A stretch of 64,000 nucleotides of DNA from Cherax quadricarinatus (GCF_038502225.1 NC_091372.1:9940790-10004789), one strand, 5' to 3'; counted from the stretch's first letter, positions 52,197 to 63,960 are shown. Notes: a model not told the origin generated them from the sequence alone. Numbers and translations: made by a program.

Positions 52197-55100
52197 TAGA
52201 GCTCTATTATGGCACAGTAAAGCTCTATTATGGCACAGTAAAGGTCTATTATGGCACAGTAAAGCTCTATTAGGGCACAGTAAAGGTCTATTATGGCACA
52301 TTAAAGCTCTATTATGGCACAGTAAAGCTCTATTATGGCACAGAAAAGCTCTATTATGTCAGAGTAAAGCTCTATTATGGCACAGTAAAGGTCTATTATG
52401 GCACAGTAAAGCTCTATTATATCACAGTAAAGCTCTATTATGTCAGTAAAGCTCTATTATGGCACAGTAAAGCTCTATTATGTCACAGTAAAGCTCTATT
52501 ATGGCAAAGTAAAGCTCTAGTATGTCACAGTAAAGCTCTATTATGGCACAGTAAAGCTCTATTATGGCACAGTAAAGCTCTATTATATCACAGTAAAGCT
52601 CTATTATGTCACAGTAAAGCTCTATTATAGCACAGTAAAGCTCTATTATGTCACAGTAAAACTCTATTATGGCACAGTAAAGTTCTATTATGTCACAGTA
52701 AAGCTCTATTATGGCACAGTAAAGCTCTATTATGTCACAGTAAAGCTCTATTATGCCACAGTAAAGCTCTATTATGGCACAGTAAAGCTCTATTATGGCA
52801 CAGTAAAGCTCTATTATGGCACAGTAAAGCTCTATTATGTCACAGTAAAGCTCTATTATGGCACAGTAAAGCTCTATTATGTCAGAGTAAAGTTCTATTA
52901 TGGCACAGTAAAGGTCTATTATGGCACAGTAAAGCTCTATTATATCACAGTAAAGCTCTATTATGTCACAGTAAAGCTCTATTATGGCACAGTAAAGCTC
53001 TATTATGTCACAGTAAAGCTCTATTATGGCACAGTAAACTCTAGTATGTCACAGTAAAGCTCTATTATGGCAAAGTAAAGCTCTATTATGGCACAGTAAA
53101 GCTCTATTATATCACAGTAAAGCTCTATTATGTCACAGTAAAGCTCTATTATAGCACAGTAAAGCTCTATTATGTCACAGTAAAGCTCTATTATGGCACA
53201 GTAAAGTTCTAGTATGTCACAGTAAAGCTCTATTATGGCACAGTAAAGCTCTATTATGTCACAGTAAAGCTCTATTATGCCACAGTAAAGCTCTATTATG
53301 GCACAGTAAAGCTCTATTATGGCACAGTAAAGCTCTATTATGGCACAGTAAAGCTCTATTATGGCACAGTAAAGCTCTATTATGTCACAGTAAAGCTCTA
53401 TTATGGCACAGTAAAGCTCTATTATGTCACAGTAGAGCTCTGTTATGGCACAGTAAAGCTCTATTATGTCACAATAAAGCTCTATTATGTCGCAGTAAAG
53501 CTCTATTATGTCACAGTAGAGCTCTATTATGGCACAGTAAAGCTCTATTATGGCACAGTAAAGCTCTATTATGTCACAGTAAAGCTCTGTTATGTCACAG
53601 TAAAGCTCTATTATGGCACAGTAAAGCTCTATTATGTCACAGTAAAACTCTATTATGCCACAGTAAAGCTCTATTATGGTACAGTAAAGCTCTATTATGT
53701 CACAGGAAAGCTCTATTATGTCACTGTAGAGCTCTGTTATGGCACAGTAAAGCTCTATTATGTCACAGTAAAGCTCTATTATGTCACAGTAGAGCTCTAT
53801 TACGGCACAGTAGAGCTCTATTATGGCACAGAAGAGCTCTATTATGGCACAGTAAGGCTCTATTATGGTACAGTAGAGCTCTATTATGTCACAGTAAAGC
53901 TCTATTATGTCACAGTAGAGCCCTATTATGTTACAGTATAGCTCTATTATGGCACAGTAGAGCTTTATTATGTCACAGTAAAGCTCTGTTATGCCACAGT
54001 AAAGCTCTATTATTTCACAGCAAAGCTCTATTATGTCACAGTAAAGCTCTATTATGTCACAGTAAAGCTCTATTATGGCACAGTGAAGCTCTATTATGTC
54101 ACAGTAAAGCTCTATTATGCCACAGTAAAGCTCTATTATGGCACAGCAAAGCTCTATTATGGCACAGTAAAGCTCTATTATGCCACAGTAAAGCTCTATT
54201 ATGTCACAGTAAAGCTCTATTATGGCACAGTAAAGCTCTATTATGTCACAATAAAGCTCTATTATGGCACAGTAAAGCTCTATTATGGCACAGTAAAGCT
54301 CTATTATGGCACAGTAAAGCTCTATTATGGCACAGTAAAGCTCTATTATGGCACAGTAAAGCTCTATTATGTCACAGTAAAGCTCTATTATGTCACAGTA
54401 AAGCTCTATTATGGCACAGTAGAGCTCTATTATGGCACAGTAGAGCTCTATTATGGCACAGTAGAGCTCTATTATGGCACAGTAGAGCTCTATTATGTCA
54501 CAGTTAAGCTCTATTATGTCACAGTAGAGCTCTATTATGGCACAGTAAAGCTCTATTATGTCAGAGTAAAGCTCTATTATGGCACAGTAGAGCTCTATTA
54601 TGTCACAGTTAAGCTCTATTATGTCACAGTAGAGCTCTATTATGGCACAGTAAAGCTCTATTATGTCAGAGTAAAGCTCTATTATGTCACAGTAAAGCTC
54701 TATTATGTCACAGTAAAGCTCTAATATGTCACAGTAAAGCTCTATTATGTCACAGTAAAGCTCTATTATGTCACAGTAAAGCTCTATTATGGCACAGTAA
54801 AGCTCTATTATGTCACAGTAAAGCTCTATTATGTCACAGTAAAGCTCTATTATGTCACAGTAAAGCTCTATTATGTCACAGTAAAGCTCTATTATGGCAC
54901 AGTAGAGCTCTATTATGGCACAGTAGTGCTCTAGTATGGCACAGTAGAGCTCTCTTGTGGCACAGTAGAGCTCTATTATGGCACAGTAGAGCTCTATTAT
55001 GTCACAGTTAAGCTCTATTATGTCACAGTAGAGCTCTATTATGGCACAGTAAAGCTCTATTATGTCAGAGTAAAGCTCTATTATGGCACAGTAGAGCTCT

Positions 55101-56990
55101 ATTATGTCACAGTTAAGCTCTATTATGTCGCAGAGCTCTATTATGGCACAGTAAAGCTCTATTATGTCAGAGTAAAGCTCTATTATGTCACAGTAAAGCT
55201 CTATTATGTCACAGTAAAGCTCTAATATGTCACAGTAAAGCTCTATTATGTCACAGTAAAGCTCTATTATGTCACAGTAAAGCTCTATTATGGCACAGTA
55301 AAGCTCTATTATGTCAGAGTAAAGCTCTATTATGTCACAGTAGAGCTCTATTATGGCACAGTAAAGCTCTATTATGTCAGAGTAAAGCTCTATTATGTCA
55401 CAGTAAAGCTCTATTATGTCACAGTAAAGCTCTATTATGTCACAGTAAAGCTCTATTATGGCACAGTAAAGCTCTATTATGTCACAGTAAAGCTCTATTA
55501 TGTCACAATAAAGCTCTATTATGTCACAGTAAAGCTCTATTATGTCACAATAAAGCTCTATTATGTCACAGTAAAGCTCTATTATGTCACAGTAATGCTC
55601 TATTATGTCACAGTAAAGCTCTATTATGTCACAATAAAGCTCTATTATGTCACAGTAAAGCTCTATTATGTCACAGTAATGCTCTATTATGTCACAGTAA
55701 AGCTCTATTATGGCACAGTAATGCTCTATTATGTCACAGTAAAGCTCTATTATGTCACAGTAAAGCTCTATTATGTCACAGTAAAGCTCTATTATGTCAC
55801 AGTAAAGCTCTATTATGTCACAGTAAAGCTCTATTATGTCACAGTAAAGCTCTATTATGTCACAGTAAAGCTCTATTATGGCACAGTAATGCTCTATTAT
55901 GTCACAGTAAAGCTCTATTATGTCACAGTAATGCTCTATTATGTCACAGTAAAGCTCTATTATGGCACAGTAATGCTCTATTATGTCACAGTAAAGCTCT
56001 ATTATGTCACAGTAATGCTCTATTATGTCACAGTAAAGCTCTATTATGGCACAGTAATGCTCTATTATGTCACAGTAAAGCTCTATTATGTCACAGTAAA
56101 GCTCTATTATGGCACAGTAAAGCTCTATTATGGCACAGTAAAGCTCTATTATGTCACAGTAAAGCTCTATTATGTCACAGTAATGCTCTATTATGTCACA
56201 GTAAAGCTCTATTATGGCACAGTAATGCTCTATTATGTCACAGTAAAGCTCTATTATGTCACAGTAATGCTCTATTATGTCACAGTAAAGCTCTATTATG
56301 TCACAATAAAGATCTAGTATGTCACAGTAAAGCTCTATTATGTCACAGTAATGCACAGTAAAGCTCTATTATATGTCACAGTAAAGCTCTATTATGTCAC
56401 AGTAAAGCTCTATTATGTCACAGTAAAGCTCTATTATGTCACAGTAAAGCTCTAATATGTCACAGTAAAGCACAGTCACAGTAAAGCTCTATTATGTCAC
56501 AGTAAAGCTCTATTATGTCACAGTAAAGCTCTATTATGTCACAGTAAAGCTCTATTATGTCACAGTAAAGCTCTATTATGTCACAGTGCTCACAGTAAAG
56601 CTCTATTATGGCACAGTAAAGCTCTATTATGTCACAGTAAAGCTCTAATATGTCACAGTAAAGCTCTATTATGTCACAGTAAAGCTCTATTATGTCACAG
56701 TAAAGCTCTATTATGTCACAGTAAAGCTCTAATATGTCACAGTAAAGCTCTATTATGTCACAGTAAAGCTCTATTATGTCACAGTAAAGCTCTAATATGT
56801 CACAGTAAAGCTCTAATATGTCACAGTAAAGCTCTATTATGTCACAGTAAAGCTCTAATATGTCACAGTAAAGCTCTAATATGTCACAGTAAAGCTCTAT
56901 TATGTCACAGTAAAGCTCTAATATGTCACAGTAAAGCTCTAATATGTCACAGTAAAGCTCTATTATGGCACAGTAGAGCTCTACACTGAG
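52197..56990. repeat. 21-bp minisatellite, 4.8 kb
   Basis: About 225-230 units of AGCTCTATTATGGCACAGTA plus A. The main variant is GGCA/GTCA; others are GTAGAG for GTAAAG and GTAATG for GTAAAG. A few partial units occur near 56350-56600. Because 21 is a multiple of 3 a 1110-codon minus-strand frame (53024-56356) stays open; it is pure repeat (ELYCDII) and not a gene. Confidence 0.97.
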
Positions 56991-57106
56991 CGAAAATTGT
57001 CCTGGAAGAAGCTGGTTCTGGAATCTAAGTTTCTAGCTTTACAAACTTAATATTTTCATGGACACTAAAAAGATATGAATTTAAATCCTGTTTAAGAAAA
57101 ACAAAC

Positions 57107-57154
57107 AACACCCAGGTACCTATTTACCTTGCGGTAAATAGGTACCTGGGTGTT
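57107..57154. repeat. Perfect 22-bp inverted repeat (SINE-2 core head-to-head)
   Basis: AACACCCAGGTACCTATTTA plus CC, a TTGC loop, and the exact complement. The arms are the conserved SINE-2 core block in opposite directions, so two SINE-2 cores meet here. Confidence 0.9.
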
Positions 57155-57290
57155 AGTCTTGTGGGTGGCATTCTGGGCAATACGAGACGGATGTATAAGT
57201 CTTCGTGTGCCTGCTGCCCATGTTTACCTAGCTGTAAATAGGTACCTGGGTGTTAGTCGACTCTTGTGGGTAGCATCCTGGGGAGGGGGT
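57130..57290 (+). mobile_element. Two SINE-2 core fragments in tandem
   Basis: GGTAAATAGGTACCTGGGTG occurs at 57132 and again at 57233, each followed by TTAGTC and a GCATTCTGGG or GCATCCTGGG block. No tRNA-like head is attached. Confidence 0.75.
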
Positions 57291-57595
57291 AGTACCACAT
57301 CTTCAATGCTTCCAGATTTTGAAATAAATTAAAGTTGGATAACAGCTCCTGGCCTGTAAATGAACCCAAGTAGGATAGCAATACATATCTAGTACAATGT
57401 ACAAACATACTGAGAGACAGTCACCTCTCTTATAAAGCCAGTTTACACAATGGAATATTTGGTAAATGTGATTGAAATGGAATAGCAAATGGAAAGGATT
57501 TCGTAGTACCTGCTGTTCAATTTTGGATGAATTTACTCAATTATATTCACAAAAAAATCCATCTATTTACAAGAGCCTCATAAGAAAGGTGACTG
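57291..57595. other. Unassigned DNA
   Basis: AT-rich sequence between SINE fragments; nothing recognised. Confidence 0.4.
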
Positions 57596-57606
57596 TATAC
57601 AACCCT

Positions 57607-57894
57607 TTTTTTTTTATTCGCCGGTATTCTCCCGGCCCGGGTCTTTTCCAAGTAGTGGTGACCCGGCCTTGGCTCCCTATCTGGGGAGTGTCTCGAGACG
57701 TAAGTCTCCCATGGGAGGAGGTACAAGTACCCCCCTCATCTTTGGGACCAAGTGTCCCCAGGCCTAGCCACATTCCCCGCCCTCACGGGGCTCGTAGGGA
57801 AAAGCTAAGCCTCTGGTCTGCCATCTGCCCCGCCCCACAAAGGGGCTCGTGGGGATGGCAGTCTCATGAGCTGCAGATGGTAGCAAGCTCAGGC
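57607..57894 (-). mobile_element. SINE-1, diverged long variant, 11-bp target duplication
   Basis: T10 then TTCGCCGGTATTCTCCCGG, CCCATGGGAGGAGGTACAAG and GGACCAAGTGTCCCCAGGC. The middle has an extra tandem block (GCCCTCACGGGGCTCGT and GCCCCACAAAGGGGCTCGT). The duplication TATACAACCCT is perfect at 57596-57606 and 57895-57905. Here the tail is an A run rather than (TAA)n. Confidence 0.88.
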
Positions 57895-57905
57895 TATACA
57901 ACCCT

Positions 57906-58210
57906 CCAAGTATACCAATATGGTTGTATATCTACGGTGATAAACCAAGTATACCTCCTGAGGGACAAAAGGAGGTATACGTCACTGATCCGTGAGAAGG
58001 GGTGAAGCACCCATTCCTAGGATCCAAAGCTCTTCGTCAGCATGGAAGCATTTTCCTTCAAGGGATGACGGAATTACTAACCTGAGGTTGTTAATCAGTA
58101 CAGAGAACTATAACACTCAAGTGAATGTTAATGTAAGAGTTACGTCAAGTGATTCTTAAACCAGTCACACAACTTTATATCTGACCCACCCATGGAATTA
58201 CACTTAATGC
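57906..58210. other. Unassigned DNA
   Basis: No exon, repeat or RNA feature recognised. Confidence 0.4.
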
Positions 58211-58211
58211 T

Positions 58212-58295
<84 letters not shown>

Positions 58296-58307
58296 TATAT
58301 ATTATTA

Positions 58308-58355
<48 letters not shown>
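58211..58355. repeat. (TA)n followed by (ATT)n
   Basis: TA tract 58214-58300, then TTATTATT units to 58355. The ATT tract is the tail of the minus-strand LINE-E that follows. Confidence 0.95.
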
Positions 58356-58356
<1 letters not shown>

Positions 58357-59629
58357 AACACTGGCCGATTCCCACCAAGGCAGGGTGGCCCGAAAAAGAA
58401 AAACTTTCACCATCATTCACTCCATCACTGTCTTGCCAGAAGGGTGCTTTACACTACAGTTTTTAAACTGCAACATTAACACCCCTCCTTCAGTGTGCAG
58501 GCACTGTACTTCCCATCTCCAGGACTCAAGTCCGGCCTGCCGGTTTCCCTGAACCCCTTCATAAATGTTACTTTGCTCACACTCCAACAGCACGTCAAGT
58601 ATTAAAAACCATTTGTCTCCATTCACTCCTATCAAACACGTTCACGCAAGCCTGCTGGAAGTCCAAGCCCCTCGCACACAAAACCTCCTTTACCCCCTCC
58701 CTCCAACCTTTCCTAGGCGCCTTCCTTCCACTACAGACTGATACACTCTTGAAGTCATTCTGTTTCGCTCCATTCTCTCTACATGTCCGAACCACCTCAA
58801 CAACCCTTCCTCAGCCCTCTGGACAACAGTTTTGGCAATCCCGCACCTCGTCCTAACTTCCAAACTACGAATTCTCTGCATTATATTCACACCACACATT
58901 GCCCTCAGACATGACATCTCCACTGCCTCCAGCCTTCTCCTCGCTGCAACATTCATCACCCATGCTTCACACCCATATAAGAGCGTTGGTAAAACTATAC
59001 TCTCATACATTCCCCTCTTTGCCTCCAAGGACAAAGTTCTTTGTCTCCACAGACTCCTAAGTGCACCGCTCACCCTTTTCCCCTCATCAATTCTATGATT
59101 CACCTCATCTTTCATAGACCCATCCGCTGACACGTCCACTCCCAAATATCTGAATACATTCACCTCCTCCATACTCTCTCCCTCCAATCTGATATCCAAT
59201 CTTTCATCACTTAATCTTTTTGTTATCCTCATAACCTTACTCTTTCTTGTATTCACTTTTAATTTTCTTCTTTTACATACCCTACCAAATTCATCCACCA
59301 ACCTCTGCAACTTCTCTTCAGAATCTCCCAAGAGCACAGTGTCATCAGCAAAGAGCAACTGTGACAACTCCCACTTTATGTGTGATTCTTTATCTTTTAA
59401 CTCCACGCCTCTTGCCAAGACCCTCGCATTTACTTCTCTTACAACCCCATCTATAAATATATTAAACAACCACGGTGACATCACACATCCTTGTCTAAGG
59501 CCTACTTTTACTGGGAAATAATTTCCCTCTTTCCTACATACTCTAACATGACCCTCACTATCCTCGTAAAAACTCTTCACTGCTTTCAGTAACCTACCTC
59601 CTATACCATACATCTGCAACATCTGCCAC

Positions 59630-59633
<4 letters not shown>
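58336..59633 (-). mobile_element. LINE-E, 5'-truncated RTE-like element
   Basis: Minus-strand LINE with a (TAA)n tail. The 3' UTR (CCACCCTGCCTTGGTGGGAA, GCACCCTTCTGGCAAGACAG) is at 58360-58490, with the RT region upstream in sense. 5' truncation occurs at a TA tract (59634). The 3' UTR also occurs alone at 31732-31890. Confidence 0.88.
58690..59631 (-). pseudogene. LINE-E reverse transcriptase fragment
   Basis: 313 codons: VGLRQGCVMSPWLFNIFIDG (RT block before the active site), LSQLLFADDTVLL (catalytic FADD), RKLKVNTRKSKVMR, VNVFRYLGVDVSADGSM, LYGCEAWVMN and LLRWFGHVERMERNRM. In the next frame the 3' part continues as PRKGWREGVKEVLCARGLDF (about 58700), so a one-base frameshift lies near 58710. 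The style is RTE-like or a near relative. Non-functional: frameshifted and missing endonuclease. Confidence 0.9.

Positions 59634-59683
<50 letters not shown>
59634..59683. repeat. (TA)n microsatellite, left of MITE
   Basis: About 24 TA units between LINE-E and the 388-bp element. Confidence 0.97.
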
Positions 59684-59686
<3 letters not shown>

Positions 59687-60068
59687 GTGCCGAATAGGCA
59701 GAACTTGCGATCTTGGCTTAAATAGCAACGCTCATCTTGCCATATAGGACAAGTGAAAATTTGTGTATGCAATAATTTCGCCAAAATCATTCTGAACATA
59801 ACGAAAACAATATATTTCACTGTGTTTGTTTAGTATTAAATTATTGTAAACAAATCTAAAATATATTTAGTTGGGTTAGGCTAAAATAAATTGCTCTTGT
59901 TATAATAAGGTTAGGTAAGTTTTCTAAGATTATTTTGGTGCAAAATAAAATTTTTTTACATTAACATTAATGAAAAAAATATATCTTTAAACGTATAAGA
60001 TAAAATTTTAGAAAGGACTTAATTTTAAATGAGTTCTTGCTAATTGACCAGTTTTACATATTCGGCAC

Positions 60069-60071
<3 letters not shown>
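59684..60071. mobile_element. 388-bp MITE between two TA tracts
   Basis: Ends GTCGTGCCGAATAGGCAGAA at left and ATATTCGGCACGAC at right form a 12-13-bp terminal inverted repeat. The interior is AT-rich with no ORF and contains GGGTTAGGCTAAAATAAATT. Both flanks are TA microsatellite, so it inserted into one tract. Confidence 0.8.

Positions 60072-60127
<56 letters not shown>
60072..60127. repeat. (TA)n microsatellite, right of MITE
   Basis: About 27 TA units; with 59634-59683 it is the other half of one original tract. Confidence 0.97.
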
Positions 60128-60130
<3 letters not shown>

Positions 60131-60177
60131 GTTGGATTACAGGGAAGGCTTCTGGTGCCTCCTCTGTATTGAACCGA

Positions 60178-60266
60178 AGATAATTAACTGTTGCACATGT
60201 GTCGTACGATAATTAACTGTTGCACATGTGTCGTACGATAATTAACTGTTGCACATGTGTCGTACG
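60178..60266. repeat. 29-bp unit repeated three times
   Basis: GATAATTAACTGTTGCACAT plus GTGTCGTAC occurs three times with essentially no differences: a small, young tandem array. Confidence 0.93.
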
Positions 60267-60696
60267 TGTTTCTTTAACATTAAGATTGATTATTTCCTTC
60301 TCTCTTAATATTATTCCTAAATCTTGTCTCAGATATAGACAATTCAGTTATTAGAAGCCTTCTTGTTAATTTTTACGCCCGGGTCAACATGATTCTAAAA
60401 TCCTTGTCTAAAGACCGTGAAAATCACAGTTATATTGGGGTGGCTAAGGACCACACCACTTGAGATGGCATCACTGGTGTGTCTGTGAGGTCCTGAAGAC
60501 GTTTCGGCCATCTTGGACCATTTACAAGCGACACTAACGCAAGAAATTGGGGGAGCCAGTATATATATAGGTCAGGGGGGCAAAAACGGCAAAAGAAGAA
60601 CATTAAAACAGGTTGGGAAGCATAAAACGCTTACCTGCGGAGTCATTTGTACTCTCCGGAACACCGAGTCAACAGAACGATGGATCCCTCGGCAGG
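60267..60696. other. Unassigned DNA with one dispersed block
   Basis: GAAGACGTTTCGGCCATCTT and GGACCATTTACAAG at 60493-60530 resemble the GACGTTTCGGTCCGACTTG block of the hairpin at 63830. Otherwise nothing recognised. Confidence 0.45.
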
Positions 60697-60835
60697 AACG
60701 TAAGTAAGTAAGTAAGTTTATTCAGGTATACACAAATACAGTTACATAGAATTATCATACATAGCAGCATATGTGTAGGGAACCTGGGATAACCCAAAAA
60801 AGTCAGACAGAGTGACTTATTTCTGATGAGGATTT
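60697..60835 (-). repeat. Interspersed repeat H
   Basis: (TAAG)n then TTTATTCAGGTATACACAAA, ATAGCAGCATATGTGTAGGG and GGGATAACCCAAAAAAGTCA; matches 28304-28430. The (TAAG)n tract is presumably the tail of a minus-strand retroposon. Confidence 0.7.
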
Positions 60836-61395
60836 GAGCAGCAGATCGAAATATGTCGACATGTGGGTTTCCTGCTATCATTAAATGTTCCTTATGCTTC
60901 ATTTCGAGCAGTGACATCCACGAGACGATGTTTTTACCTCCAGCTCTGCCAATGTTCGTACATACGGACGTAACGTACAGGGATAAATTAACCCCAAATG
61001 GGGTACAAATAAAAATCTCGGGGTTAATGAAAACTAAAGAAACACACAAATAAACTGCATAAAAATTTATTATTTAATAAATGAGGCAAATTATCAGCAA
61101 AAAAAATTAATGTTTCATTAAAAATTAAATATTTTTTCTCCAAAAAACCTGAAATAAATTTTTTTCCAGTGAATTTTTTTACTTTCCAAATGATATTTTT
61201 ATTGAATTTGTTATTTCAGTTTATTTTTTATTTTATTAATTTTGTGTTGCATTTTTAAGATGTATAATACATCGCGTATAATCCATACTAATGGATTCAT
61301 TAAACTATTTTGAGTTTGGATTCCTCTTGTGTTTTTTGGATTCTATGGACCTTCAAGTCTAGTGGGGAATTTTGGTCTATACAAATCTGTTTTGA
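60836..61395. other. Unassigned DNA
   Basis: 61050-61260 is very AT-rich. No exon or repeat recognised. Short open frames at 60669-61053 have no support. Confidence 0.4.
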
Positions 61396-61935
61396 CCCGT
61401 GGCCTGGGGGGCCAAAGTTCTCGCTTCACACGGTGAGGGTCCGGGTTCGACTCCCGGCGAAGGGGTAGAAACATTGGACGCGTTTCCTTGCACCTGTTGT
61501 CTATGTTCACCCATTAGTAAAATGGGTACCTGGGTGTTAGTGGACTGGTGTGGGTCGCATCCTGGGAGTTAGTGGACTGGTGTGGGTCGCATCCTGGGTG
61601 TTAGTGGACTGGTGTGGGTCGCATCCTGGGTGTTAGTGGACTGGTGTGGGTCGCATCCTGGGTGTTAGTGGACTGGTGTGGGTCGCATCCTGGGTGTTAG
61701 TGGACTGGTGTGGGTCGCATCCTGGGTGTTAGTGGACTGGTGTGGGTCGCATCCTGGGAGTTAGTGGACTGGTGTGGGTCGCATCCTGGGAGTTAGTGGA
61801 CTGGTGTGGGTCGCATCCTGGGTGTTAGTGGACTGGTGTGGGTCGCATCCTGGGTGTTAGTGGACTGGTGTGGGTCGCATCCTGGGTGTTAGTGGACTGG
61901 TGTGGCTCGCATCCTGGGGACAAAACTGACCTAAT
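61396..61935 (+). mobile_element. SINE-2 with an internal minisatellite
   Basis: Head GACCCGTGGCCTGGGGGGCC, TTCTCGCTTCACACGGTGAG, box B GGGTTCGACTCCCGG, core GTTGTCTATGTTCACCCATT and GGGTACCTGGGTGTTAGTGG. The core block is then repeated 12 times (61535-61918) before the normal continuation GGGGACAAAACTGACCTAAT. Confidence 0.92.
61535..61918. repeat. 32-bp minisatellite inside SINE-2 (12 copies)
   Basis: Exactly 32-bp spacing of TGTTAGTGGACTGGTGTGGG plus TCGCATCCTGGG from 61535 to 61887. Units are nearly identical (TGTTAG/AGTTAG at the edge). The unit is wholly SINE-2 core; other SINE-2 copies have it once. Confidence 0.96.
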
Positions 61936-61977
61936 TTGCAGGAAAATACTAAGCATAATTAGTCTAATATCTTCACT

Positions 61978-62116
61978 ATGTACCCCATACCCATCCTGTG
62001 GGTGGTAGCCAAAAGATTACAGAGGTACATAATGGGTCCAGGAACTGGATCCCAAAGTAATGATAGCTAAACTTGTTACAAAGGTATTGAACCTTGTACA
62101 TGTACTTGCAGTAAAT

Positions 62117-62161
<45 letters not shown>
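61978..62161. repeat. Interspersed repeat R fragment and (ATT)n
   Basis: TACCCCATACCCATCCTGTG, GTAGCCAAAAGATTACAGAG, GTACATAATGGGTCCAGGAA and GATAGCTAAACTTGTTAC, then a SINE-like CTTGTACATGTACTTGCAGT and an ATT tract at 62117-62160. Confidence 0.75.
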
Positions 62162-62163
<2 letters not shown>

Positions 62164-62489
62164 CTCTCCCCAAAAAATCGCTAACCTCTGAATTAGTGCT
62201 ACGACGGAGCTAATTTTCTGGAACACCTCGGCTCACAGGTGAGCCGAGGTGAACGGGATCTTAGACCGTCTTTCTGGCTTATAGGAGGCTTCTGGGGCTG
62301 TGGGAAGAGACAGTAGGACAGTAGGTGGTGCTTCTGACACAGACAGATTACAAAAGTCTGTGAAATCACCCTATTGTAAGCTTCATAGCTTAGTATATGT
62401 GTCAATGGCTCTCTCATTATAGAGGTAACATTATCTCTCTTATACAAAGATATCACTACCTGTATAATTACGTGTCTTGGTGCCTGTAG
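62162..62489. other. Unassigned DNA
   Basis: Contains the short palindrome CACCTCGGCTCACAGGTGAG/CCGAGGTG at 62226-62253. No gene recognised. Confidence 0.4.
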
Positions 62490-63794
62490 GTATCCCAAAA
62501 TTTAATATTAAGAATCAATGCGTTTACAGGTATCCCTAAATTTACAATTAAGAATCTACGTGTTTACAGGTATCCCTGAATTTACAATTAAGAATCTACG
62601 TGTTTACAGGTATCCCTGAATTTACAATTAAGAATCTACGTGTTTACAGGTATCCCTGAATTTACAATTAAGAATCTACGTGTTTACAGGTATCCCTGAA
62701 TTTACAATTAAGAATCTACGTGTTTACAGGTATCCCTGAATTTACAATTAAGAATCTACGTGTTTACAGGTATCCCTGAATTTACAATTAAGAATCTACG
62801 TGTTTACAGGTATCCCTGAATTTACAATTAAGAATCTACGTGTTTACAGGTATCCCTGAATTTACAATTAAGAATCTACGTGTTTACAGGTATCCCTAAA
62901 TTTACAATTAAGAATCTACGTGTTTACAGGTATCCCTGAATTTACAATTAAGAATCTACGTGTTTACAGGTATCCCTGAATTTACAATTAAGAATCTACG
63001 TGTTTACAGGTATCCCTGAATTTACAATTAAGAATCTACGTGTTTACAGGTATCCCTGAATTTACAATTAAGAATCTACGTGTTTACAGGTATCCCTGAA
63101 TTTACAATTAAGAATCTACGTGTTTACAGGTATCCCTGAATTTACAATTAAGAATCTACGTGTTTACAGGTATCCCTGAATTTACAATTAAGAATCTACG
63201 TGTTTACAGGTATCCCTGAATTTACAATTAAGAATCTACGTGTTTACAGGTATCCCTGAATTTACAATTAAGAATCTACGTGTTTACAGGTATCCCTGAA
63301 TTTACAATTAAGAATCTACGTGTTTACAGGTATCCCTAAATTTACAATTAAGAATCTACGTGTTTACAGGTATCCCTGAATTTACAATTAAGAATCTACG
63401 TGTTTACAGGTATCCCTGAATTTACAATTAAGAATCTACGTGTTTACAGGTATCCCTGAATTTACAATGAATTTACAATTAAGAATCTACGTGTTTACAG
63501 GTATCCCTAAATTTACAATTAAGAATCTACGTGTTTACAGGTATCCCTGAATTTACAATTAAGAATCTACGTGTTTACAGGTATCCCTGAATTTTCAATT
63601 AAGAATCTACGTGTTTACAGGTATCCCTGAATTTACAATTAAGAATCTACGTGTTTACAGGTATCCCTAAATTTACAATTAAGAATCTACGTGTTTACAG
63701 GTATCCCTAAATTTACAATTAAGAATCTACGTGTTTACAGGTATCCCTAAATTTACAATTAAGAATCTACGTGTTTACAGGTATCCCTGAATTT
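62490..63794. repeat. 40-bp minisatellite, 32 copies
   Basis: Units of GTATCCCTGAATTTACAATT plus AAGAATCTACGTGTTTACAG, mostly identical (GAA/AAA at one position). One unit has an 11-bp internal duplication at about 63464. The first unit at 62490 is the most diverged. There are no unique spacers, so it is not a CRISPR array. Confidence 0.97.
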
Positions 63795-63960
63795 AAATAA
63801 CAATAAAGTCACAATACCGTGACTGGAACGATACACAAATAACCCGCACATAAAAGAGAGAAGCTTACGACGACGTTTCGGTCCGACTTTGTCAATGGTC
63901 CAAGTCGGACCGAAACGTCGTCGTAGCTTCTCTCTTTTATGTGCGGGTTATTTGTGTATC
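63795..63960. mobile_element. Foldback (hairpin) element inside the 40-bp array
   Basis: 63830-63960 is an inverted repeat with arms of about 60 bp and a 12-base loop: GATACACAAATAACCCGCAC, ATAAAAGAGAGAAGC, ACGACGACGTTTCGGTCCGA, then the complement. There is a single unpaired T in the left arm. It is preceded by CAATAAAGTCACAATACCGT. The array resumes immediately at GTATCCCTGAATTT. Confidence 0.88.

Noticed and set aside
53024..56356. 1110-codon minus-strand open frame
   Set aside because: Made entirely of the 21-bp repeat (ELYCDII units). A unit length divisible by 3 without a stop in that frame keeps it open; no unique sequence, start context or constraint.
62490..63794. CRISPR-like regular repeat
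   Set aside because: Units are contiguous 40-mers without unique spacers; the genome context is eukaryotic.
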